Assembly (NCBI RefSeq): GCF_007997225.1 | Contig: NZ_VORM01000010.1 | Location: forward strand, 62,001 to 126,000 | Length of the DNA: 64,000 nucleotides | Reading direction: 5' to 3' | From: Subsaximicrobium wynnwilliamsii | GTDB taxonomy: Bacteria > Bacteroidota > Bacteroidia > Flavobacteriales > Flavobacteriaceae | In this document: piece by piece, positions 17,110-25,762 of the stretch | Layout: each line of letters opens with the position of its first letter | How positions within the stretch are numbered: position 1 is the stretch's first letter | Program-made: the position numbers and the translations under genes | Notes under the pieces: generated by a model | Databases searched by the model: none | Told to the model about the DNA's origin: nothing | What the model saw: only the letters and a program-made list of their open reading frames with translations

Positions 17110-17985
17110 ATGAAATCTAGATTTAGTGTAGTGATTATAATGATTGCTTTTCTCGCAGGAGGCAGTGCCAATGCGCAATTCTTTAAAAAGTTGAAAAAGA
17201 AGGCCGAGCAAGCTGCTGAGCGGACCATTCTAAATAGAGCAGATGAAGAAGTCTCCAAAGGCACCGATAAAACCATTGACAAGGCGATAGAAGGAGACGC
17301 TAACAAACAAAAAGACTCCTCTAAGTCGAGGGACGCCATGAACAAAAGGGCCATGTCTGTTTATGGCGGCGATATGAATGATATTCCTGAAACCTATAAG
17401 TTTCAATACATCATGGATATGAAGATGACCACCAATAAAGATGACATGCGCATTAATTATTATATACAGCCCAACGCGAGTTATTTTGGAACTGCTGTTC
17501 CATCTGGTCAAGACAACAACAGTGTGGTGGTCTATGATCTTGCGAAGGAAGCCATGGTTACGTTTATCGATGCCAATGGACAAAAGATGGCTATGAAAGT
17601 CAATATGCCATTAGATGAAAAAATGCAAGAATCAATAAAAAACGGGCAACTAGGTCAAGACGGGTCTGCCGAGGATGTTGAGGTCACACCACTAGCGAGC
17701 AAGACCATTTTGGGCTATCACTGTAAAGGCTACCAAATCAAAAATGAGGATGGCAGCACTAAGGTCTATATTACTAATGAAGCACCCGTAAGTTTTGTAG
17801 GCATGTTTGCCAATATGAAAGACATGCAAAAAAATATGGGCTCATCAGCGATTCCGTTTGATGAAAATTCAATGATGCTGGAAATGGAATATAACTCCAG
17901 TACCCGGAAAAAAGAGCGCATGCATATGATTTGCACTGCAATAAAAGAGCAGTCTTTCAGCATAAGTAAGGCTGATTATAATTAG
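17110..17985 (+). CDS. Secreted DUF4412-type protein
   Basis: 291 residues with a signal peptide (MKSRFSVVIIMIAFLAGGSANA) followed directly by a basic amphipathic segment (FFKKLKKKAEQAAERTI). The remainder resembles DUF4412 proteins of Bacteroidota: a methionine-rich beta-strand body, a segment TILGYHCKGYQIKNEDGST and a C-terminal half listing YITNEAPVSFVGMF. Their role is unknown; the fold recalls outer-membrane lipoprotein carrier-like barrels. It is monocistronic, between a terminator upstream and the next signal-peptide gene 160 bp downstream. Confidence 0.7.
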   Translation: MKSRFSVVIIMIAFLAGGSANAQFFKKLKKKAEQAAERTILNRADEEVSKGTDKTIDKAIEGDANKQKDSSKSRDAMNKRAMSVYGGDMNDIPETYKFQYIMDMKMTTNKDDMRINYYIQPNASYFGTAVPSGQDNNSVVVYDLAKEAMVTFIDANGQKMAMKVNMPLDEKMQESIKNGQLGQDGSAEDVEVTPLASKTILGYHCKGYQIKNEDGSTKVYITNEAPVSFVGMFANMKDMQKNMGSSAIPFDENSMMLEMEYNSSTRKKERMHMICTAIKEQSFSISKADYN

Positions 17986-18144
17986 TGTTAATTAACGAAA
18001 AACAGAGGAGTTGGCTATGCTAAGATATTTCCACTTGATTTTTTAAAATGGGGTATCCCTGAAAGCATTTATTTGCAAAATAGGGGATGCTCACATTTTC
18101 GATTAGTTACAATGTTGTATAAATAACCTTTAAATAATACTCCC

Positions 18145-19287
18145 ATGAAACAAATTTTACTTTTAAGTTTTTCGTGCTTCGTTTTTTTTGTTCCATCAAA
18201 AGGTCTAAGCCAAACCGTTTACAAGGTCGATGAGAAAAAAATCTTCTCTTGGGACAGTAATGTTCCAGATTGGGAACAGGAAATCATAGAATCTTATGCT
18301 TACGCCAACGGTGGCATTAAGGAAACCACGATATTGGGGCTATTATTTCCAGGCTTGGAAACTGTATACCGCTTCAATAAAGTATATAATTCCAATAATG
18401 ACATTGTTACAAATACGAATCAGTTTTGGAATGAATCCACCAACCAGTGGTTTGATACTGAGATATCAACCTATGCTTACGACGGTTCAAACAATTTGAC
18501 CAGTAGGACCAGGCAAGCTTACGATTATGTTACAATGGCACTTGTTAATAGCACGAGAGAGATCATTACGTATTCTGGGACTAATATCCAAACGCAGACG
18601 TTCCAGGTATGGAATAGTTCAACCGCTACATGGGAAAATGATGAGCTTCTCGAGTTATTCTATACCTCGGGTTTGGCAACTTCTGGCGTTTACAGCATCT
18701 GGGATTCAAATAATGCAGCTTGGGAGCAAGATGAACAAATTACCGTCACCTACAACCTTAATGACTTGCCAGAAATGGTGCTTACCGAAACCTATGATGG
18801 CAGCAATTGGTCCAACGCAGAGCTCAGCCTATTTACCTATTCCGGGCTGTTGGAAACAGAATTGCTCAACCAATTTTGGAGTGGGTCTGATTGGGTAAAT
18901 CAAGAACGTGCGTTGAGTACCTACGATGCCAACAATAATCGTAGTGTCTATATTTTTGAGGATTGGGACGCCAACCTTGACAATTGGGAGCCTTCTTATA
19001 AGGAAGAGGTTTCCTATTCTGAAGCAACATTGAGCCTGGCAAATCAAAACTTATTTAAAACGCGTCTATTTCCAAACCCTGTCAAAGATGTTCTAAATAT
19101 AGAGTTTAGCTCTGGTTTTTCTACTGAAACAAATGTAAGTCTTTATGCATTGGACGGAAGACTCATCTTCTCCAAGACCATTGATCCATTAGAAATCAAA
19201 TCCAATTTGAACTTGGAGTTTTTGGCTCAAGGAACTTATATTCTGAAAATGGGAAATCTAAAAACCCAGCGAATTATTAAGAAGTAG
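18145..19287 (+). CDS. T9SS-sorted repeat protein with Trp/Asp-rich tandem repeats
   Basis: 380 residues: a signal peptide ending near GLSQT, then about six degenerate repeats of 35-40 residues with a W(D/N)S-x-W core (FSWDSNVPDWEQE, FWNESTNQWFDT, VWNSSTATWEND, IWDSNNAAWEQDE, FWSGSDWVNQE, DWDANLDNWEPS). The C-terminal 80 residues are a type A T9SS sorting domain (LFPNPVKDVLNIEF to RIIKK). A surface or secreted binding protein is likely. The ligand is unknown. Confidence 0.82.
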   Translation: MKQILLLSFSCFVFFVPSKGLSQTVYKVDEKKIFSWDSNVPDWEQEIIESYAYANGGIKETTILGLLFPGLETVYRFNKVYNSNNDIVTNTNQFWNESTNQWFDTEISTYAYDGSNNLTSRTRQAYDYVTMALVNSTREIITYSGTNIQTQTFQVWNSSTATWENDELLELFYTSGLATSGVYSIWDSNNAAWEQDEQITVTYNLNDLPEMVLTETYDGSNWSNAELSLFTYSGLLETELLNQFWSGSDWVNQERALSTYDANNNRSVYIFEDWDANLDNWEPSYKEEVSYSEATLSLANQNLFKTRLFPNPVKDVLNIEFSSGFSTETNVSLYALDGRLIFSKTIDPLEIKSNLNLEFLAQGTYILKMGNLKTQRIIKK

Positions 19288-19379
19288 TGGCTATTTTTAG
19301 ATGATGATGGTTGCAGGTAAATTCACTCGAATAAATGCAAAATAGTTAGACAACCGAGTCCGGTTTTGAACTTGAGATA

Positions 19380-19796
19380 TTAATTTTTAGAAAAGATTCC
19401 ATTTGTAAGAAGAACATTGTTGAGAAAATTATTAAGAATTAAAGACAACATTAAGCCAGCACTATCTATGGGATTGGTTACGCCATTTTCTAAATAACCA
19501 CAGCCCCTTAAAAATGTCTCGTGGTCTATATAGGTGTTTTCAATACTATTTATATTTGAAAATAAGCGTTCATTCAATTCTTTAGAATTATAATTATAAT
19601 AGGTCTGGTTCATTTCAGAAAATGAAAAAGTTGGCTCTTTAGTAAATAGTGTATCCATAGAGACTAACACAGATTCATACACTAGTTTTGGTTCTAATTT
19701 TATATCGGAAAATAAATACGATTTCTTATCTAAATCTTGAGAATAGATGCATTGAAGTGTAACAACCATAAATACAAGAAATCTGATAAATTTCAT
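19380..19796 (-). CDS. Secreted hypothetical protein
   Basis: 138 residues with a signal peptide (MKFIRFLVFMVVTLQCIYSQ). The rest is rich in Asn, Ser and Tyr with two cysteines (RGCGYLENG has one) and no family I recognise. It starts 2 bp after the stop of the preceding gene, so the two form an operon. The AT-rich composition of this block differs from the flanking housekeeping genes and suggests accessory DNA. Confidence 0.6.
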   Translation of the reverse strand: MKFIRFLVFMVVTLQCIYSQDLDKKSYLFSDIKLEPKLVYESVLVSMDTLFTKEPTFSFSEMNQTYYNYNSKELNERLFSNINSIENTYIDHETFLRGCGYLENGVTNPIDSAGLMLSLILNNFLNNVLLTNGIFSKN

Positions 19797-19798
19797 AG

Positions 19799-20368
19799 CT
19801 AGTTCTTTTTAACACGAAGTTGATTTATTTTAGAATAATCTGTAACCCCATGTATAGATGGCATATCCATAGAAAGTATAATGGTTTTAAACCCCAAATT
19901 CTCAAGCTTTTTTTTGTGTTTAATATAGCGCACGCCTAATTTTTTATAATCTACTGAAAACAGAAAAACAGCTACTATTTCGTCATTTTGGTCTAAGATG
20001 TCATTTGAATGCAAATTTTTAAGAATTAGGTCAACTTCGTAATTTTGTTGTTCTAATAAATTAGAAACAAGTTCATAAGAAAGTTGTCCAAACAATTTTT
20101 TTGGCGGGCAATAAGATTCGAGCTCGTTTGCTACTTCGTCTATGGTTATTATTTTATCTTTTCTAATAAAATAAGTGAACGCAGGAAAATAGAAAATGGT
20201 TTTTTTGGTCGCATCTAACGTATAATATATTTTTGTGCTATCTATAGCATATTTCCTATCTATGTATTCAAAATAACTACTTTTATCACTAAATCTAGTA
20301 TCAATTTGTCCTTGGCTCGTTAGAGCCAAGAAACAAGTCAATATCGTAAATTTTTTTTTAATGTTCAT
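19799..20368 (-). CDS. Secreted hypothetical protein
   Basis: I chose the ATG at 20368-20366, giving 189 residues starting MNIKKKFTILTCFLALTSQGQ, a clear signal peptide; the longer frame (to 20428) adds 20 residues that would spoil it. The mature part has alternating charged and hydrophobic segments (DEIVAVFLFSVDYKKLGVRYIKHKKKL and following) but no known domain. It lies 44 bp after the broken lipoprotein gene and 2 bp before the next gene. Function unknown. Confidence 0.6.
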   Translation of the reverse strand: MNIKKKFTILTCFLALTSQGQIDTRFSDKSSYFEYIDRKYAIDSTKIYYTLDATKKTIFYFPAFTYFIRKDKIITIDEVANELESYCPPKKLFGQLSYELVSNLLEQQNYEVDLILKNLHSNDILDQNDEIVAVFLFSVDYKKLGVRYIKHKKKLENLGFKTIILSMDMPSIHGVTDYSKINQLRVKKN

Positions 20369-20412
20369 TTGTATAAGGTACAATATATTTAAAAAAGTCG
20401 CCTTCAATAATT

Positions 20413-20903
20413 TTAAGATAAGATCCATTCTACTAATTTAATTTTACTTGTTAGGTAAAAACCTACACCGACATCAAGTGTTGTAAAATCAGAAGGCTGA
20501 TGATTAGGTGGGCCAACACTATTTTTGTCGAAATAAAAGACAATTTCATTCTTTACAGGGTCATAAACACCTACTGCTTTTGTTTCTTGAGTTGTACTAT
20601 TGTAAGCTGCGTTCTCGGTTCTAGGCGAAACTTTAGGTGTATTTGGTTCACAGTCAAAACTTATATTTAAGTTAGAATCATAACAGAACCCAAAACCACA
20701 GCGCAAGTACCTTTTTTTGCCCCAGCTTTCTTGAATAAAAATAGTTCATTTTCAAAAGTAAATTTCAAGTGCTGTCCTGCTCCACAAAAGAAGTTTCTAG
20801 CCTGTATTTCTGAATTTGACTTTTGCTCATTTATTATTGATTCATCGCTATCGTTTGAACAAGCGGATAAACTGAAAGCGACGACAAAAAATTGAATTTT
20901 AAA
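20413..20903 (-). pseudogene. Lipoprotein gene lacking a start codon and frameshifted
   Basis: Read leftward, the frame carries a lipoprotein signal (IQFFVVAFSLSAC, lipobox LSAC, then SNDSDES). No ATG, GTG or TTG precedes it: the frame runs into the direct repeat (from 20904 on), with TAA as the first in-frame stop upstream. At 20712-20718 an A7 run (GCA AAA AAA GGT) separates this frame from the continuation, KKRYLRCGFGFCYDSN and onward to the stop at 20413; a -1 shift joins them. The second part keeps a regular sequence over about 97 codons. A lost 5' end plus a frameshift points to a pseudogene, or less likely to programmed slippage. Confidence 0.7.
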
Positions 20904-21187
20904 GAAGTCAATTTTAAAATAAAAACAAGCACTTGTTTAAGTTGCAACGCTGTTGTCAAATCACATATTGAGAGGTTTTTTAATTTCTCAATTTGCTCAT
21001 TTCCAAGCATCCAAAGAAATAGAATAAAAACCAATCAGACAAATTTTCCTACAAAATAAAAACCACCGCTCAACCCAGGCCAAGCCTATAGACTACGGTA
21101 AAACCGTAACTGAAAGCCTAAAATCCTCAAAACTTTAACATTTGACTGTTAAAGTCTATTTTTTTTCATGCAAAAGCGTTTTTTTTT
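20904..21187. repeat. ~285-bp direct repeat, copy 1
   Basis: It matches 25062-25346 in the same orientation. About 215 bp of core differ at roughly six positions. It includes a perfect hairpin CTTTAACA-TTTGAC-TGTTAAAG and an ACGGT-AAA-ACCGT-type dyad. The left end coincides with the missing start of the lipoprotein pseudogene. The two copies bracket the peptide/GLPGLI/outer-membrane cassette, giving a 4.16-kb unit. Confidence 0.92.
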
Positions 21188-21265
21188 GTGATGAATTCGT
21201 GTCGTAAATAGTAAATTATACAGTGAGCGAGAAAGCGTTTGGTATTTTAACCTTGGGTTTTGGTT

Positions 21266-23935
21266 TTAGAAGCGGTACTCTAATTTTAAAAGCACAAACC
21301 TTGGCAGTAATCTATACTCGGTTGTTGAACTTCCAATATCACTGATTGAGAAATTTCTAAACCTTTTGGTATTGAACAAATTTTTGCCAGTAAGACCCAA
21401 AGTGAGTTTGTTTTCAATAACTTTATATCTTGCATCAAAATCCAAAAAATAATATGTATTATCTGTTTGTAAATTACCAAAATAATAGCGTTCTGATTGT
21501 AATTGAAAATCAATTTTCTTATTAAAGACCAATGATAAATCCAAAAAGCTCACGTTGTTTGTAAATGAATTATTAATAGTGGTTTCTATTTCTATCGTAT
21601 TCCATTTTGTACCAATATGATAATTGAAAACACCACTAAACCCTGAACGCAATTCTAAACCATAATTGTAGTTGTATGAAGTTACTCGTCTCAGGTCAGA
21701 ATTATTAACAATGTTTTTAAATTCACTTTTTGTATATGTTAAATCTAGCTTTAAATTAGAAGATATAAATTTGAAATAATAATCAAGTTTAGAATCAATA
21801 CTTATAAATTCACGGTCTTTAATTAGTATTTTTTCAGCCAAATTAAAGTTTTGATTTAATGCTGTATTGGTTGAAAAGAAATCGTGGTTTTTGCTATATA
21901 GAATAAATGTATTTGCAAAAAAGCGGTCACTCCAATTACCGAGTTGGTAGTTAAACACGAAACTTGAAGCATCTAATTGATTAAAATTTCCTGCTCCTTT
22001 TGAAAAGGAACGAAAACCAGTTAAAACAAAATCATTAAATACATCTAAAACTGTTGCATTTGTGGTATTGTAAGAGTATGAAGATGTTATTTTGTTGTTG
22101 TCATTTATTTCTAAATCAAAACCTAAACTTGGGTTGATGAAAAACGGATTTTGACTTGAAGCATTTCCATTATTATCTAAACGATTAAAAAGTTGATCAA
22201 CGTTTAGTTTTCCAACTATACCAAAATCATCGATTTTTAATCGGTATTTGCTTTTGAGATATAAGTCGTTAACTTGATAGGTCGTTTGGTTTTGATAATC
22301 GTTTGGTTGTTCTAAAACTGTGTTGTTTTCTAAAAGCGAAAATGTGGTTTGTAATTTATCTTTTCTAAACTCGTTGCCTAATTGTAGTTCAAGTAAGTTT
22401 CCATTATCCTTACGGTCCAATAAATGTGCATTTACGCCAACATATTGCATTTGGTTGATACTACGTTGATTCACATTGTTTACATTGGTAGTTGAAGGAA
22501 ACAAATCTTGATAGAAGAATTGATTAATAGCATAGTTTTGAGGTGTTTTTTCGTCAATAAAACGTCCTGTGACTAAAAAAACTTTTTTGTCTTTAAACTT
22601 ATTTGTGTAATTTATTTTTTGATCGAAAAGTGTGTTTTGGTGTTGTAGATTCTCAATCGTAGAATTACCATTAAACACTAAATTAGAACCATCATTAAAA
22701 GTACCGTTGTTATATTTTGTTGTAGCTTCAAGCATTTTAGTTTTAGAAATGTTGTAAGTAATATCCAATTTGCCAAATGCAACACTGTTTTTATTTTGCA
22801 GTTGATAATCTTCAATATTGGTAAAATTTGTACCGTTAACATCAACAATATTTATGCTGTTTCTAAAAAAGTCGGTTTCATCCCAATTAAAAAAACCGAG
22901 TGTTTTTATTTTTAGCTTTTCGGTTGGATTAAAAATAGCATTTAGAGAGACTAATTCCGCATTATTGAAATTAGTTCTGTTTTGTTTAAAATTAAGGTGG
23001 CCTGGCGATAAATTAAGAAGTGAATGCACACTTTGATTATCTCCTATACTTGCAGGCTCGTTCCTACGAGATGGACGAATTAGGTTTTCTATATCTCCTG
23101 TGGCGTCATAACCAATTGAATTTAGATTAGTGAAAAAGTAGTATTTATTCTTCTTACCAAAATTCATTAAATTACTTCTTAACTCATAAAAACTATCATT
23201 GCCAATACCTGTCTCAACATTGCCAAACCAAATACGTTTTGATTTTTCATCGAGTTTTAAGTTCAATGCGACTTTATTACTTTCTTCTATACCCTTTAGT
23301 AAGGGGTTATTAGAATAGTTCTTCAAAACTTCTACCTCTTCAATTGGATATGCAGGCATGTTTTTGGACAAAATTCTGTACCCATTTTCAAAAAGGTCAT
23401 CGCCATCTATCATTAATTTTTCTATTTCTTGATTACCTATTTTAATGACGCCATTATCATCAACTTGCAATCCAGGAATTTTTTTCAGGAGATCTTCTAC
23501 TGTTTGTTCCGAACCGTTCACAAAAAACTTTGTCTTAAAACTTATTGTGTCTTTTTTTATGTTAATAGGGTTTTCAGCTTGAATAATAATTTCGTCCAAA
23601 TCAAGAGTTTTTTCTTTTAGAATAACCTTGATTTTTAATTCTTTCTGATATTTAGTTAGTTCAATAGGAATTAGCTTCTTGTAGAAGCCAAGTGAAGTAA
23701 TTAGTAGGTGTAATTTTCCAAAAGTATCCGTTTGAATGTCAAAATGACCATTATCATTAGAATAGGTGTAAGATAAGATTGCATCATTTGTACTATCCTT
23801 TAATATGACATTGGCTGAACTTATAATGTTTTCATTTTCATCGATGACTAAACCACTTATTTTAGTCTGTGAGAAAAAATGTAATGGAATGATAAATATA
23901 AAAATTAGACTAAGCCATTTATTTTTCCCATTCAT
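21266..23935 (-). CDS. TonB-dependent-receptor-like outer membrane protein
   Basis: 889 residues: signal peptide (ending near HFFSQ), a carboxypeptidase-regulatory-like beta-sandwich (KISGLVIDENENIISSANV), a plug domain (TVEDLLKKIPGLQVDDNGVI, IEKLMIDGDDLF) and a long beta-barrel ending LLPRFVLLKLEYRF with the terminal aromatic typical of outer membrane barrels. No SusD partner adjoins it. Its start overlaps the end of the GLPGLI gene by 17 bp, so the two are translated together. It probably moves or displays a product of this cassette; the direction of transport cannot be told. Confidence 0.85.
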   Translation of the reverse strand: MNGKNKWLSLIFIFIIPLHFFSQTKISGLVIDENENIISSANVILKDSTNDAILSYTYSNDNGHFDIQTDTFGKLHLLITSLGFYKKLIPIELTKYQKELKIKVILKEKTLDLDEIIIQAENPINIKKDTISFKTKFFVNGSEQTVEDLLKKIPGLQVDDNGVIKIGNQEIEKLMIDGDDLFENGYRILSKNMPAYPIEEVEVLKNYSNNPLLKGIEESNKVALNLKLDEKSKRIWFGNVETGIGNDSFYELRSNLMNFGKKNKYYFFTNLNSIGYDATGDIENLIRPSRRNEPASIGDNQSVHSLLNLSPGHLNFKQNRTNFNNAELVSLNAIFNPTEKLKIKTLGFFNWDETDFFRNSINIVDVNGTNFTNIEDYQLQNKNSVAFGKLDITYNISKTKMLEATTKYNNGTFNDGSNLVFNGNSTIENLQHQNTLFDQKINYTNKFKDKKVFLVTGRFIDEKTPQNYAINQFFYQDLFPSTTNVNNVNQRSINQMQYVGVNAHLLDRKDNGNLLELQLGNEFRKDKLQTTFSLLENNTVLEQPNDYQNQTTYQVNDLYLKSKYRLKIDDFGIVGKLNVDQLFNRLDNNGNASSQNPFFINPSLGFDLEINDNNKITSSYSYNTTNATVLDVFNDFVLTGFRSFSKGAGNFNQLDASSFVFNYQLGNWSDRFFANTFILYSKNHDFFSTNTALNQNFNLAEKILIKDREFISIDSKLDYYFKFISSNLKLDLTYTKSEFKNIVNNSDLRRVTSYNYNYGLELRSGFSGVFNYHIGTKWNTIEIETTINNSFTNNVSFLDLSLVFNKKIDFQLQSERYYFGNLQTDNTYYFLDFDARYKVIENKLTLGLTGKNLFNTKRFRNFSISDIGSSTTEYRLLPRFVLLKLEYRF

Positions 23936-24698
23936 ATATCTTTTCTATACCTGAGCGTGTTATTGTTGTTTCTGAGAGTGTTACACCTTGAGGAACTCTA
24001 GCCTGACTTCTTTTTAAGTGTTCTTTTATTTGTTCTTCCGCATCATCCACAACGGTTTGATAATTAATCATTTTCATATCTTCCGGATAATTGAAGTTAA
24101 CTGCTTTTGTATAAGGAAATTTAATTTTTGTAACGCTCCAATGAAATATATTAGTGTCATTAACATTGTAAACTTCAAGAATTAAACCGGGTAAACCCTT
24201 AAATTTCCATGGTCCAAATGGTAATCCAATATCCTCAGTATACCAAGCGATTATCTCAGAACCTCTAAAATTAGCTCTTGCTTTTTTACAAGTGAAATCA
24301 TCTATTTTTTTGGTTTCATTCTGTAATTCCCAATTGAAACTAGATAAACTGTCTTTGATAATAGTGATTTCTTCATTAAATTTTTGTGTGAAGTATATAA
24401 TATCTGAATTTTGATTCATGTAAAAACGAGTAGCATCTAATTTTATTGTTTTTTGAGATACTGTGATTTTATTGCTATACTCATCAAATGTGGCAATATT
24501 TGTATTCTTTTCATTTTCAATTAAAAGAGAATCGATTATATAAATAGCTTTATCCTTTTCTGCTATCAACGTCTCCGTGTTTTTAAAGTTATTTTTTGTT
24601 GCTTGATATTCAACTAAAATTGTTTTGTTTTTTTGACTAAATCCTTCTTGAAACGATAGGATAACCGAAAATAATAAAATGTATTTATACATATTCAT
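23919..24698 (-). CDS. GLPGLI family secreted protein
   Basis: 259 residues with a signal peptide (MNMYKYILLFSVILSFQEGFS). The name-giving motif appears as KGLPGLILEVYN near residue 175, preceded by IAWYTEDIGLPFGPWKF, the usual layout of this Bacteroidota family. The biochemical role of GLPGLI proteins is not established; they are often encoded beside TonB-dependent-type outer membrane proteins, as here. It overlaps that gene by 17 bp and follows a terminator-like hairpin after the small-peptide gene. Confidence 0.9.
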   Translation of the reverse strand: MNMYKYILLFSVILSFQEGFSQKNKTILVEYQATKNNFKNTETLIAEKDKAIYIIDSLLIENEKNTNIATFDEYSNKITVSQKTIKLDATRFYMNQNSDIIYFTQKFNEEITIIKDSLSSFNWELQNETKKIDDFTCKKARANFRGSEIIAWYTEDIGLPFGPWKFKGLPGLILEVYNVNDTNIFHWSVTKIKFPYTKAVNFNYPEDMKMINYQTVVDDAEEQIKEHLKRSQARVPQGVTLSETTITRSGIEKIYEWEK

Positions 24699-24708
24699 AT
24701 TATGTTAA

Positions 24709-24737
24709 AAACCAACATCATAATGTGATGTTGGTTT
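24709..24737 (-). terminator. Terminator/attenuator between the peptide gene and GLPGLI gene
   Basis: On the minus strand AAACCAACATCA pairs perfectly over 12 bp with TGATGTTGGTTT across a 5-nt loop, and TTTTT overlaps and follows the second arm. It sits 11 bp after the stop of the small-peptide gene and 10 bp before the GLPGLI start. It would limit transcription into the two downstream genes, giving much more peptide message than export or processing message. Confidence 0.75.
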
Positions 24738-24748
24738 GTTTAGAATTT

Positions 24749-25000
24749 TTATAGTGCATTTAGAAATGCAACATGTTCATTTGCTTTTTCCACACAATTT
24801 GAATACGAAGTTGTGGTTGTTTCGTAATTTTGAGACGTTGTGAACGTTAACCCATTTTGTAAAGTTGTCGTAGTCTCTGTCGTGTATGTGCAAGTACCAA
24901 ATATCTCATAAACTTCATATTTAGTAACTGAACATTCATCATTTGCGAAAGCAAATGATCCTATTAGCATAAATGCTAATGCAAAAAAGGCATTTTTCAT
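24749..25000 (-). CDS. Small secreted Thr-rich, three-cysteine peptide precursor
   Basis: 83 residues. The signal peptide MKNAFFALAFMLIGSFAFA is cut before NDECS, leaving about 64 residues. The mature part has three cysteines (DEC, GTC, SNC) and threonine-rich stretches (TYTTETTTT, YETTTTSY), so it is secreted and probably disordered or beta-rich. No family is recognised. It heads the cassette, with copy 2 of the direct repeat as its upstream region and a terminator-like hairpin behind it. A structural or signalling peptide handled by the two downstream proteins is inferred. Confidence 0.75.
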   Translation of the reverse strand: MKNAFFALAFMLIGSFAFANDECSVTKYEVYEIFGTCTYTTETTTTLQNGLTFTTSQNYETTTTSYSNCVEKANEHVAFLNAL

Positions 25001-25061
25001 AATTTCTTGATTTTTAGACCCAATAATAAGGTCGACTAAATTTATTTTTGTGAGAAGTCAA

Positions 25062-25346
25062 GAAGTCAATTTAAAAATAAAACAAACACTTGTTTAAGTT
25101 GCAACGCTGTTGTCAAATCACATATTGAGAGGTTTTTTAATTTCTCAATTTGCTCATTTCCAACCATCCAAAGAAATAGAATAAAAACCAATTAGACAAA
25201 TTTTCCTACAAAATAAAAATCGCCGTTCAACCCAGGCCAAGCCTAGAGACTACGGTAAAACCGTAACTGAAAGCCTAAAATCCTCAAAACTTTAACATTT
25301 GACTGTTAAAGTCTATTTTTTACTTGCGAAAGCGTTTTTTTTTTTT
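25062..25346. repeat. ~285-bp direct repeat, copy 2
   Basis: Same orientation as 20904-21187 (offset 4157 bp in the core). On its gene-proximal side the sequence GAAGTCAA is duplicated in tandem (25054-25069). The element lies 62 bp upstream of the small-peptide start, so it is the likely promoter region of the cassette, as copy 1 is for the broken lipoprotein gene. No transposase or clear terminal inverted repeats are seen. Confidence 0.92.
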
Positions 25347-25762
25347 CGTAAGCAACAATTTGAGTCTTCTTTTTGAAGGCTGTATTTCAAATGTTATAAG
25401 ATTTATGCTGCTGAATTTAAAAATTAAATGAGATTTTTGAGCCAAAAGAATTAAACCCATTTTTGACAGGTATGTAAGCTTTTAAAATTGAAAAGATTTT
25501 ACTGTTGAAACAATAAGTCAAATCAAACGGAATAATCCCAAAATACGTTGACAACTAAATCAGCTTTCGGGCCTAAGATAATTTTGATTCTAAATTCAAC
25601 TTTTTCCGAAGCAAAAGGACTTAAGCGCCGAAATATCGAAAATAAATTTGTTGGAAGTGTTGCAGCTTTGATCCAGATTGCTTGGTAAAAGCGCATCTTG
25701 TGCAAGAGCGACGCATTAGTATTGTGATCAGGGTTTTTTTGCAATCTTGAAATATGGAATTT
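25347..25762. other. 416-bp intergenic stretch downstream of ribBA
   Basis: Short leftward frames exist (longest 73 codons, 25523-25744), but they have no start context, signal peptide or family match, and nothing supports them as genes. No RNA gene or terminator with a T run is recognised. Confidence 0.5.

Noticed and set aside
20834-21034. 66-codon leftward frame with GNEQIEKLKNLSICDLTTAL, mostly conserved in both direct-repeat copies
   Set aside because: Conservation is explained by the near-identity of the repeats; in copy 2 the frame closes early and no independent start is seen. A transposase remnant was considered but could not be supported.
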